A DNA stretch of 5,906 nt from Streptococcaceae bacterium (GTDB taxonomy: Bacteria > Bacillota > Bacilli > Lactobacillales > Streptococcaceae). Of the stretch, positions 1-5,860 are shown in pieces. The stretch covers positions 1-5,906 of the forward strand of contig JAISYB010000155.1 in NCBI GenBank assembly GCA_031270215.1, given 5' to 3'. The notes under the pieces are model-generated. The model was not told the DNA's origin. It searched no databases and was given only the letters and a program-made list of their open reading frames with translations. Positions within the stretch are counted from its first letter, which is position 1; every line of letters starts with the position of its first letter. Position numbers and translations under genes: made by a program.

Positions 1-2
1 TG

Positions 3-1325
3 ACAGATGAAATGGCAGGTTTCAATGCCTACTTCGTCACCGATACGCCGACCCTAAATCAAGATACCAAAGCAACTTACTTAGCCATTCGGGGCAGTGA
101 TGGCGGGAGTATTAAGAATTTAAATGACTGGGTCGCAAATGACATCAACTTTGCACTGACGAATTCTTATATTCCCCAAGCCAAGCTTGCAAATCAAGCA
201 TTAAAGGCAAAAATCAAGGAAATCAGTGCCAAATCGCCTCGGGTTGATTTGAATGTCACAGGTCATTCGCTTGGCACCATGATTTCAGCGCAAGCAGTGG
301 CTAAGCTCTATCAGGATGACCCTAAAGGCGCCTATGAAAAAATAGGTAAGGTTGTTTTGTTTGATGGTCCAGATGTCACTCAAAGCTTGAAAAATATGGG
401 GCTTTCCGAGGCAGAAATTAAAACGATTGGCGAAAAAGTGACCTATTATGTCAATCCTTTTGACGTTGTCAGTATGTTGAATCGATCAGCGCCTTTAGAC
501 AAACAATTCGGGCAGGTCAACATCATTGTGCCGATGAATTTCAACATGACGCTTAACGTAGATAAGTTTAGTGATAAGACCTATCGAAGTTCACACGACT
601 TTGGTGAATTTCAGATGGATTCAGAGGGTAATTTTTTGGTTGCCAGCGAGTCGTTTCATCCGGAGTTGATAACCGCAGGAAGGGATCTGGCAAAGCTGAT
701 TGACAAGACGGTTTCAAAGCTTGAAATAAGCCTTGGTATGGTTATTCCGACATCAATTTTAATGACTGCGCTTTCTGGCGGAGCTGCGGGATTGATTGCA
801 TTAGGATTGACTGCGGCGGAAGCCGTGCAAATCTTAGATGAATTTAGGAAAGATTATAAAAAGATTATCAAAACGGCAAAAAAAGCATCTAAAAAATGGA
901 ATACGAAGCATATTCCTGATTATCATAATCGCATTCGTTCGGCTACAGGTTCTGAGAAAATTAAATTAAGAGCTGAGCTGTTACAATCCGTTGCCCAAGA
1001 CACACTTTTCCAGTCGGAAGATTTAGCAAAAGAAGTGAAGCAAATGGTGCATGACACGAAAGAAAAAGTCCAACAGGAAATTAACGAAGCACATCAAGCA
1101 GTCCACAATGTTGTACAATATTTAGATGATTGGGAAGTCAGCTCACTGCTTTTTGAGTTTGAACTCTCTCAATTTTGGGATACAGGCATTGAAGAGGAAA
1201 TTATGAGTGAAGCAAGTAAGTATCAAAACGAGCTGGCGCACTTTTCTACCACACTGCTGAAAGTGTCTCAAAATATCCAAGAAGTAGATGCCAAAGGAGC
1301 TGCGGGCTTTAAAAATTTAATGTAA
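3..1325 (+). CDS. Probable T7SS lipase effector, reverse-LXG type (5' partial)
   Basis: The frame is open to the left edge. The ATG at 12 has no room for a visible ribosome binding site, so it is probably internal and the N-terminus is missing. Counting from that Met, residues 20-200 look like an alpha/beta-hydrolase (lipase) core: an AIRGS oxyanion-type strand (25-29), the nucleophile elbow GHSLG (84-88, Ser86), a likely acid at Asp151 in NPFDVVS, and a likely catalytic His195 in SSHDFG. Residues 242-275 form a glycine/alanine-rich hydrophobic stretch. Residues 276-437 are charged and helical, with no recognised enzyme motif. A lipase domain in front of a helical targeting domain is the reverse of normal LXG toxins and matches S. 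aureus TslA, a T7SS-secreted phospholipase. Two small helical proteins directly downstream support this. Hydrolysis of a lipid ester is well supported. Secretion by T7SS is inferred from architecture and context. Confidence 0.8.
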   Translation, partial: TDEMAGFNAYFVTDTPTLNQDTKATYLAIRGSDGGSIKNLNDWVANDINFALTNSYIPQAKLANQALKAKIKEISAKSPRVDLNVTGHSLGTMISAQAVAKLYQDDPKGAYEKIGKVVLFDGPDVTQSLKNMGLSEAEIKTIGEKVTYYVNPFDVVSMLNRSAPLDKQFGQVNIIVPMNFNMTLNVDKFSDKTYRSSHDFGEFQMDSEGNFLVASESFHPELITAGRDLAKLIDKTVSKLEISLGMVIPTSILMTALSGGAAGLIALGLTAAEAVQILDEFRKDYKKIIKTAKKASKKWNTKHIPDYHNRIRSATGSEKIKLRAELLQSVAQDTLFQSEDLAKEVKQMVHDTKEKVQQEINEAHQAVHNVVQYLDDWEVSSLLFEFELSQFWDTGIEEEIMSEASKYQNELAHFSTTLLKVSQNIQEVDAKGAAGFKNLM

Positions 1326-1356
1326 AAATAAGGAATAGTCGGAGGAAATTAAAAAA

Positions 1357-1671
1357 ATGGACAACACTTTTATGTGCAATTCATATTTAAATGCTGGATT
1401 GTTAAATGAACAATTTCTTGAAGCAATGAAGGCTCAAGAGCGGCATGCGATTAAAGAGATTTTAAGAGCTAAAAAGCTGTCAATCAAGTCACAAAGAACC
1501 GCTCTTGATACCAAATTAGATACGAAGCAAACCAAAATGAAGCAATTTGCGAGTCAAACAATTATTTCAAATTTTAAGGAAGGATTGACGGGGAAAGCCG
1601 CTAAAGCCGCTGAAGCTCAACTAAAATCATCAAAATTTCATCCGGTTTTTCATAATCCGATTAAAGGGTGA
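1357..1671 (+). CDS. Small basic helical protein, putative effector partner
   Basis: This 104-residue protein begins 31 nt after the lipase stop. GGAGG at 1341-1345 serves the ATG. It has no signal peptide, membrane segment or tryptophan, so it is not a canonical WXG100 protein. Residues 17-75 are predicted to be mainly helical, with a lysine/threonine-rich stretch at 51-62 (DTKLDTKQTKMK). The C-terminus (93-104) is rich in Phe, His and Pro and probably not helical. By count it has 18 Lys/Arg against 9 Asp/Glu, a net charge near +9. Position and size fit the small helical partners (Lap/Tla type) that bind the LXG or reverse-LXG domain of T7SS effectors and help present them for export. I do not recognise the exact family. 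A role in toxin export is inferred from gene order, and an immunity role is less likely because no export or membrane signal is seen. Confidence 0.8.
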   Translation: MDNTFMCNSYLNAGLLNEQFLEAMKAQERHAIKEILRAKKLSIKSQRTALDTKLDTKQTKMKQFASQTIISNFKEGLTGKAAKAAEAQLKSSKFHPVFHNPIKG

Positions 1672-1674
1672 ACC

Positions 1675-1977
1675 ATGGATAATAACGAGAGATGGCAACT
1701 TGAGGAAGCATATGACGACCAAATGAGAATGGTCAATCAAGCGCAGGAAATGTTTGATGATTATCGTAGTCAATTTCGCCGAAAGACCAGCGATTTAGCT
1801 GATTATGTGAATCATTTTTATCGTGATTTAGCAGGTGAGTATGGTGGCGCAAATAATCAACCATTTGAACAAAGCGTTGATGAATTTAACTGGCTATTAA
1901 AACAAAAGCAGCAAGCATTAGAAGACATGCGTGATGAGCTACAACGAGATTTTCATAGGAAAATGGATGAGTCGTAA
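1675..1977 (+). CDS. Small acidic helical protein, putative effector partner
   Basis: This 100-residue protein starts 3 nt after the previous stop. Its ribosome binding site (AAAGGG, 1663-1668) lies inside the end of the upstream gene, so the two are probably translationally coupled. Residues 5-50 and 65-98 look like two long amphipathic helices separated by a Gly/Asn-rich turn (54-62), a helical-hairpin layout. Trp7 and Trp73 are present but there is no WXG at the turn and no clear YxxxD/E export motif. By count it has 23 Asp/Glu against 13 Lys/Arg, a net charge near -10, opposite to its neighbour. The size, hairpin shape and position resemble DUF3958-like LXG-associated proteins, but that family assignment is a guess. 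Likely role: one of two partners or chaperones of the upstream lipase effector. No signal peptide is visible. Confidence 0.8.
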   Translation: MDNNERWQLEEAYDDQMRMVNQAQEMFDDYRSQFRRKTSDLADYVNHFYRDLAGEYGGANNQPFEQSVDEFNWLLKQKQQALEDMRDELQRDFHRKMDES

Positions 1978-2065
1978 ATAAGATGAAAACTTAGTAAAAA
2001 TGGCTTAAATAGATGGTCCGATATATGTTAGACTTAAAGCGATAAAGATGAGCTGGCGAAATAGT

Positions 2066-2079
2066 GGAGGTATTAAGTG
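2066..2079 (+). promoter_or_regulatory. RBS that fixes a GTG start
   Basis: GGAGG at 2066-2070 is followed after 6 nt by GTG at 2077. This choice matters because the more tempting ATG at 2081 is in another frame, and the helix-turn-helix continues from the GTG frame. No convincing promoter or terminator was found in 1978-2065, so read-through from the effector cassette is possible. Confidence 0.7.
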
Positions 2080-3024
2080 AATGAAAAAAAGAAATTATTA
2101 GCTAAAATTGCTTATATGTATTATGTCGAAGGGTTGAATCAATCACAAATTTCAAAAGAGTTGGGTATTTATCGAACCTCGGTCAGTAGAATGTTAACAC
2201 AAGCGAAGGAAGAAGGCATTGTAGAAATAAAGATAAATAACTTTGACTCTGAAATCTATGTCCTAGAATCAAAGATGAAAGAAAAGTATGGACTTAAAAA
2301 AATCGAGATTGTTCCGACTGATGAAACAGATTCGGTTTATGAAAAAGAAGAAAAATTATCCAAGATGGCAGCGAATTTTATCAGAAAGCAGATAGAAAAT
2401 GGCAGTGTTGTAGGTTTATCTTGGGGAACAAGTGTCGGAGATGCCGTCAATAAGATTGAAAAAAAGTATCTGGAAAACACAATGTTTCTGCCGATTGTTG
2501 GCGGACCCAGTCGGATTAATTCTAAGTATCACGTAAATACTTTGGTATACGAATTAGCTAAAAAATTCCATGGGGAGAGCATTTTTGTCAATGCTTCTGT
2601 GATTCAGGAATCTAAAGAAATGGCTGAGGGGATACTAAATTCAAACTACTTTGAAGAGTTAAACAAGCTCTGGAAACAACTTGATACAGTCATAGTAGGG
2701 ATAGGCGGACCTTTAAGCTATAAAAAAAGTAAGTGGAGAGATTTACTGACGGAAGAGGATTTTGAAGATTTAAAGCTAAGGGAAGCAATTGGGGATTGTT
2801 GCTGCTGCTTCTTTGATCGAGATGGAAAAATCTCAAAGGGAGCTGTCTACGAAAGAAAGGTCGGTTTGTCGCTGGAGAAATTGGCAAACATTCCGTGCTC
2901 AATCGGCATAGCCCGAGGAAAAATTAAGGCTCGTGCAATTTTGGCTTTGCTTAGAAAGGGTTATATTAACACTCTGCTGACGGATCAAGAAACAGTGCGG
3001 GAAATATTGCGAATTGATAAATAA
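2077..3024 (+). CDS. SorC/DeoR-type sugar-responsive transcriptional regulator
   Basis: A 315-residue DNA-binding regulator. The start is GTG at 2077, 6 nt after GGAGG (2066-2070); the nearby ATG at 2081 is out of frame. Residues 7-45 form an N-terminal helix-turn-helix (YVEGLNQSQISKELGIYRTSVSRML region). Residues 60-313 match the SorC sugar-binding domain (PF04198 type): GLSWGTS at 113-119, LPIVGG at 138-143, VGIGG at 207-211, GD at 239-240, and the closing helix-strand IARGKIKARAILALLRKG to LLTD (278-303). The length is normal for the family. Members bind a phosphorylated sugar and switch neighbouring sugar-uptake operons on or off. The PTS genes 505 bp downstream are the natural target. 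Residues 241-244 are four consecutive cysteines, which is odd. The family call is strong; the effector and the sign of regulation are unknown. Confidence 0.9.
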   Translation: MNEKKKLLAKIAYMYYVEGLNQSQISKELGIYRTSVSRMLTQAKEEGIVEIKINNFDSEIYVLESKMKEKYGLKKIEIVPTDETDSVYEKEEKLSKMAANFIRKQIENGSVVGLSWGTSVGDAVNKIEKKYLENTMFLPIVGGPSRINSKYHVNTLVYELAKKFHGESIFVNASVIQESKEMAEGILNSNYFEELNKLWKQLDTVIVGIGGPLSYKKSKWRDLLTEEDFEDLKLREAIGDCCCCFFDRDGKISKGAVYERKVGLSLEKLANIPCSIGIARGKIKARAILALLRKGYINTLLTDQETVREILRIDK

Positions 3025-3033
3025 AAATAATCA

Positions 3034-3141
3034 AAAAAAGCTACGAAGAGTGAAATGTTCTCTATCAAGTAAATGCTGGAAAATAGAAAAATTTCCAAAT
3101 CTATTTGATAGGGGCAGATTAGGCGCTTTCGCAGCTTTTTT
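3034..3141 (+). terminator. Nested long inverted repeat ending in T-run; probable terminator
   Basis: Ten bases after the regulator stop, AAAAAAGCTACGAAG (3034-3048) pairs with TTTCGCAGCTTTTTT (3127-3141) over 15 positions, with one A/C mismatch and one G-T wobble. The A-tract/T-tract ends make it a plausible terminator in either direction. The 78-nt interior is not a simple loop. It contains a second stem (3059-3071 with 3102-3114, 13 pairs including several wobbles) and a third, TGGAAA (3077-3082) with TTTCCA (3092-3097). The concentric pairing was found by eye and no folding energy was calculated. It could also be a structured RNA or a small mobile-repeat remnant. Confidence 0.5.
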
Positions 3142-3209
3142 GTTAGGTATTTTGAAGGACAACGTTGTAAAAAGTCGTCTATAAGTGGGCAATCAGCATA
3201 TTTTACGTT

Positions 3210-3422
3210 TTAAATAGCTTCTAAATGAACAATTTCTACAATGATTTCTTCATGACCGGCAAAATTTGTAGTCACTTCTTTTGAATATTTCGTTTTGAAA
3301 ATAACAACAGCCTCTGATATTGGATTAATAAAGTGTGAAAAATCAAAATGTTCAATTATTAAACGGATTGCACAAAAGTGCTAAACATAACGAAAATTTT
3401 TTTTTAATAACTCCAATTTCAT
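3210..3422 (-). pseudogene. Possible decayed small gene with an in-frame amber stop
   Basis: Reading the minus strand from the ATG at 3422-3420 gives 13 codons (beginning MKLELLKKN), a TAG at 3383-3381, then 56 more codons in the same frame to TAA at 3212-3210. The downstream part reads HFCAIRLIIEHFDFSHF and continues with a mixed, protein-like composition ending IVEIVHLEAI. I do not recognise the family. The ribosome binding site is weak (TAGG just upstream). The frame may be a nonsense-mutated small gene or the tail of a lost gene. Chance remains a real alternative, because 56 open codons are not rare. Confidence 0.2.
3368..3384. promoter_or_regulatory. Small dyad, candidate regulator operator
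   Basis: GCAC-AAAA-GTGC (3370-3381) is a perfect 4-bp inverted repeat around AAAA, flanked by TT on the left and TAA on the right. It lies about 90 bp upstream of the probable PTS -35, where a SorC-type activator or repressor could bind. No second copy was found near the promoter, and the assignment rests only on position and symmetry. Confidence 0.2.
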
Positions 3423-3472
3423 TGACCTATCAGGCTTTTAAAGAAATGAGAAAAATTTGAATTTTAAAACTA

Positions 3473-3505
3473 TTGTTAACGCTTTTATGATTGGGTTAGT
3501 ATAAA
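3473..3505 (+). promoter_or_regulatory. Probable sigma-A promoter of the PTS operon
   Basis: Two overlapping readings fit. One is TTGTTA (3473-3478) with an 18-bp spacer to TAGTAT (3497-3502). The other is TTAACG (3476-3481) with 18 bp to TATAAA (3500-3505). Just upstream is an AT-rich stretch with the inverted repeat AAAATT-TG-AATTTT (3452-3465), which could act as an UP element. Transcription would start near 3510, leaving a leader of only about 20 nt before the EIIA start. Confidence 0.45.
3474..3487 (+). promoter_or_regulatory. cre site (CcpA operator)
   Basis: TGTTAACGCTTTTA matches the cre consensus TGWNANCGNTNWCA at every defined position except one (T in place of the C near the 3' end). 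It covers the -35 region of the PTS promoter and ends about 42 bp before the EIIA start. In this position bound CcpA/HPr-Ser-P would block RNA polymerase, giving carbon catabolite repression. The site is seen in the sequence; binding is inferred. Confidence 0.6.
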
Positions 3506-3529
3506 AGTATCAAAACATGGGAGGCTTAA

Positions 3530-3997
3530 ATGATAAAAGTAATTACAAAAGAGTTGATTGATTTGAGTGTTGACGGAAATGAGCCAAATGAAGTCATTAA
3601 AAATATGGCAAAGCTCATTGATGCAACTGGAAGAATTTCTGATTTTGAAGGGTATTATCAAAGTGTGCTTGAACGTGAGGAGCTAACATCTACGGGAATT
3701 GGCTTTGGGATTGCAATTCCTCATGGCAAAAGCGAGCATGTTAAAGAATGTACGATTGCATTTGGACGACTCAAAGAGCCTATTAATTGGCAAAGTCTTG
3801 ATGATACGCCGGTAGAAATGGTCTTTTTATTGGCTGTTCCAAAGGAGTGTGCCGGAGATGAGCATTTAAAAATTATTGCCAGTTTGTCCAGAAGATTAAT
3901 ACATGAGGATTTTCGTGGATTATTAAAAACAACTCAAAATGCAAACGTGATTGTCAGAGAGATTACAGAAAGCTTGGCAGGCGCTATTGCTTGTTAA
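3530..3997 (+). CDS. PTS EIIA component, fructose/mannitol family
   Basis: A 155-residue cytoplasmic phosphocarrier that accepts phosphate from HPr and passes it to EIIB. The ATG at 3530 lies 5 nt after GGGAGG (3519-3524). The protein is a single PTS EIIA type-2 domain (PF00359 type). The active-site motif GIAIPHGKSEHV places the phosphorylated histidine at His65. A second conserved His112 lies in DEHLKIIASLSRRL, the usual helix of this fold. The length is typical of a stand-alone EIIA, without fused HPr or EIIB domains. It is the first gene of the A-B-C operon and sits directly behind the cre-bearing promoter, so it should be subject to catabolite repression. The sugar cannot be told from the EIIA domain. 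Confidence 0.93.
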   Translation: MIKVITKELIDLSVDGNEPNEVIKNMAKLIDATGRISDFEGYYQSVLEREELTSTGIGFGIAIPHGKSEHVKECTIAFGRLKEPINWQSLDDTPVEMVFLLAVPKECAGDEHLKIIASLSRRLIHEDFRGLLKTTQNANVIVREITESLAGAIAC

Positions 3998-4022
3998 AAT
4001 ATAAATATAGGAGCGGATATAA

Positions 4023-4334
4023 ATGAAAATTGTAGCAGTAACAGCTTGCCCATCAGGAGTGGCACATACTTATTTAGCAGCTGAAAGTTTAGCAGTTGCG
4101 GCAAAGAAAAATAATGTTGAAATCCATGTCGAAACACAAGGTTCAATTGGAATCGAAGATGAGCTAACAGCAGAACAGATTAAAGCAGCAGATGCGGTCA
4201 TTTTAACAAATAATATCGGGATAAAGAATGAGGAGCGTTTTAAAGGAAAGCCGGTTGTACGTGTTAGCGCGGGTGACTGTATTGGTAAAGGAGAAGCAAT
4301 CATCAAAAAAATGCAAGAAAAACTTGGGAAATAA
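4023..4334 (+). CDS. PTS EIIB component, fructose family
   Basis: A 103-residue cytoplasmic domain that takes phosphate from EIIA and hands it to the sugar during transport through EIIC. The ATG at 4023 follows AGGAG (4009-4013) and a 25-nt gap from the EIIA stop. The N-terminus, IVAVTACPSGVAHTYLAAESL, is the classic fructose-type EIIB signature (PF02302 type). Cys9 is the phosphorylated residue and the following SGVAHT forms the phosphate loop. The rest fits the alternating beta/alpha fold (VEIHVETQGSIG, ADAVILTNNIGI). It is separate from EIIC here, whereas classic FruA proteins carry the domains fused. Such split A/B/C sets often serve fructose-like sugars other than fructose itself. Confidence 0.93.
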   Translation: MKIVAVTACPSGVAHTYLAAESLAVAAKKNNVEIHVETQGSIGIEDELTAEQIKAADAVILTNNIGIKNEERFKGKPVVRVSAGDCIGKGEAIIKKMQEKLGK

Positions 4335-4354
4335 AATTAAGATGGAGGAATATT

Positions 4355-5452
4355 ATGATTGGGTTACTAAAGGATACTCGTAAAAACTTGATGACTGGTG
4401 TTTCTTATATGATTCCGTTTGTTGTTGCGGGCGGAATTATGTTGGCGCTTAGTGTGCTGCTTTCAGGAACAGCGGCTGTGCCAAGTAAAGGAATGTTGGC
4501 GGATATAGCTAATATAGGGATTGCAGGATTAGGTCTGATGGTTCCTATATTATCAGGATATATTGCATTTTCTATGGTGGATCGTCCGGGTCTGGCACCT
4601 GGGATTATTGGCGGAATGATTGCCAGCAATATTGGAGCTGGTTTTCTCGGTGGGATATTATCAGGTATTTTAGCCGGTCTGATTGTGTACTATTTGAAAC
4701 AAATTAAATTACCACCTAGTTTACGTTCGTTAGGACCTATCTTCATTATCCCCTTGATTGGAACATTTGTGGTTGGTGCTTTGATGTATTGGGTTATCGG
4801 TCACCCGATTGCAAGCTTAATGACGTTTTTGACAAAGTGGTTAGAATCCATGGGGACAGGGAATTTAGTCATTTTAGGTCTTGTTTTAGGCGGAATGATT
4901 GCTTCTGATATGGGCGGACCTATTAATAAGGTTGCGTTTAGTTTCGGCTCAGCGATGGTCGGAACAATTGATCCTGTAACGGGAGTGCCAAGCGCAACGG
5001 CATTATCCATTATGGCTGGAATTGGCGCAGCGATCTGTATTCCACCTTTGGCGATGGGACTAGCAACATTTATTGCGCCTAAAAAATTTACTGTGGAAGA
5101 AAAAAATTCGGGCAAAGCCGCAATTGTGATGGGATTAGTCGGTATTACAGAAGGCGCTATTCCATTTGCCGCAGCTGACCCAATTCGCTGTATTCCCGCA
5201 AATATTATTGGTGGTGCCATTGGTTCGGCTGTAGCTATGGGATTAGGTGCAGGAAATCCGGCACCGTGGGGTGGCTGGATTGTCGCACCTGTTGCGCAAC
5301 AACCGCTAATGTACATTCTTGGTACTTTAGTTGGAATCGTAATTACTGCAGGCATCGTTGTAATTTTGAAGAAGCCGGTGTCATTAGTTGATGAGGAAAA
5401 ATTAGATACAGCTGATGTACTGGACATAGACCTTGATATTGAAATTATGTAA
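4355..5452 (+). CDS. PTS EIIC component, fructose family permease
   Basis: A 365-residue integral membrane permease that carries the sugar while EIIB phosphorylates it. The ATG at 4355 follows GGAGG (4344-4348); the gene starts 20 nt after the EIIB stop. Hydrophobic segments are visible at about 15-36, 54-74, 81-113, 128-148, 169-184, 214-241, 254-275, 282-298 and 316-337. Fructose-type EIIC signatures are present: the MVDRPGLAPGIIGG loop (74-87), SDMGGPINKVAF (184-195), the conserved GITEGAIPFAAADP (263-276) with Glu266 expected near the sugar, and GNPAPWGGW (300-308). The length fits a stand-alone fructose-type EIIC. The tail (345-365) is strongly acidic (DEEKLDTADVLDIDLDIEIM) and could contact EIIB, which is a guess. 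It is the last gene of the operon in this window. Confidence 0.93.
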   Translation: MIGLLKDTRKNLMTGVSYMIPFVVAGGIMLALSVLLSGTAAVPSKGMLADIANIGIAGLGLMVPILSGYIAFSMVDRPGLAPGIIGGMIASNIGAGFLGGILSGILAGLIVYYLKQIKLPPSLRSLGPIFIIPLIGTFVVGALMYWVIGHPIASLMTFLTKWLESMGTGNLVILGLVLGGMIASDMGGPINKVAFSFGSAMVGTIDPVTGVPSATALSIMAGIGAAICIPPLAMGLATFIAPKKFTVEEKNSGKAAIVMGLVGITEGAIPFAAADPIRCIPANIIGGAIGSAVAMGLGAGNPAPWGGWIVAPVAQQPLMYILGTLVGIVITAGIVVILKKPVSLVDEEKLDTADVLDIDLDIEIM

Positions 5453-5645
5453 TGTTAAGTTGCTAGTAATAGTATAGAGTGCGCCAAGTAAGCTAGAAAA
5501 CATGATGCGTAATCTCTGTATAGATTGCAACACAAGAATAAGACAAATGAAGGTGAAATTCGGCATTTTGTGACGTAGCAATTAGGAAATTGCAGGCAAA
5601 TAATCGCCAATGTTCAAAAATTTTCGCTTTCTAGGCATTGAATTT
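5453..5645. other. Non-coding spacer after the PTS operon
   Basis: No convincing gene was found. Two weak hairpins are visible: AATCT/AGATT at 5511-5526, and a perfect 6-bp stem GCAATT/AATTGC at 5578-5593 with loop AGGA. Neither is followed by a T-run, so the operon's message probably continues to the structures further right. Short reading frames on both strands lack ribosome binding sites and recognisable motifs. Confidence 0.5.
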
Positions 5646-5765
5646 GAGGCTGACCCAAAAGTCTAAAATTCGTTGATTATGAAATAGAAAAATCGTATGA
5701 GATCAATGTTTCCATAAATGAATTTCATACGATTTTTTCTATTTCAAGACATTTGGGTCAACCTC
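5646..5765. repeat. 120-nt long inverted repeat (MITE-like or structured RNA)
   Basis: The outer arms GAGGCTGACCCAAAAGTCT (5646-5664) and AGACATTTGGGTCAACCTC (5747-5765) pair at 17 of 19 positions. The inner arms (5681-5700 and 5725-5745) pair over 20 bp with one bulged T, and may extend to 5703/5722. This leaves an 18-nt loop. A 16-nt one-sided bulge (5665-5680) separates the two stems. No T-run follows either arm, so it is not a standard terminator. It could be a dispersed intergenic repeat, a miniature transposon remnant or an RNA-stabilising 3' structure. Only one full copy is in the window. Confidence 0.65.
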
Positions 5766-5778
5766 TTGCGGAAAAGCT

Positions 5779-5848
5779 AGTGCCAACATGCCTTAGCGAT
5801 TTTTCCTTAGGTGCTGACTAGTCGGCACTGATTGTTTCCTATGAAACA
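5779..5848. repeat. Cluster of small dyads
   Basis: AGTGCC (5779-5784) pairs with GGCACT (5824-5829). The right half of that arrangement is itself a near-perfect 18-bp palindrome, GTGCTGACTAGTCGGCAC (5811-5828), symmetric except for one T-G pair. CCTTAG is repeated directly at 5791 and 5805. TGTTTC-CTAT-GAAACA (5833-5848) is a perfect 6-bp hairpin. The cluster lies between the long inverted repeat and the terminator. Its function is unknown; the palindrome could be a protein binding site. Confidence 0.4.
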
Positions 5849-5860
5849 TGAACATCAAAG

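Noticed and set aside
12..14. ATG at 12 as the true start of the lipase gene
   Set aside because: The frame is open upstream to the edge, only 11 nt precede it with no ribosome binding site, and the hydrolase fold would lack its first strands.
1978..2065. Promoter for the SorC regulator
   Set aside because: Only weak -10-like strings (such as TATGTT near 2025) were seen, with no matching -35 at proper spacing, so none is annotated.
3159..3168. Perfect 10-bp palindrome ACAACGTTGT considered as an operator or cre
   Set aside because: It is short, too far from the promoter, and does not fit the cre consensus; such palindromes occur by chance.
4070..4306. Minus-strand open frame opposite EIIB, and similar ones at 2690-2902 and 4405-4629
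   Set aside because: They are shadows of well-supported + strand genes, with no ribosome binding site or recognisable motif.
4801..5427. Long minus-strand open frame (208 codons) antisense to the EIIC gene
   Set aside because: It is rich in Pro, Ala, Ile and Ser in a pattern typical of the complement of a Gly/Ala/Ile-rich membrane protein, and the + strand gene carries clear family signatures.
5453..5600. Minus-strand frame running from the spacer into the EIIC 3' end, and a 23-codon + strand frame starting near 5502
   Set aside because: Neither has a good start with a ribosome binding site, and the translations match nothing I recognise. They could be chance or old remnants.
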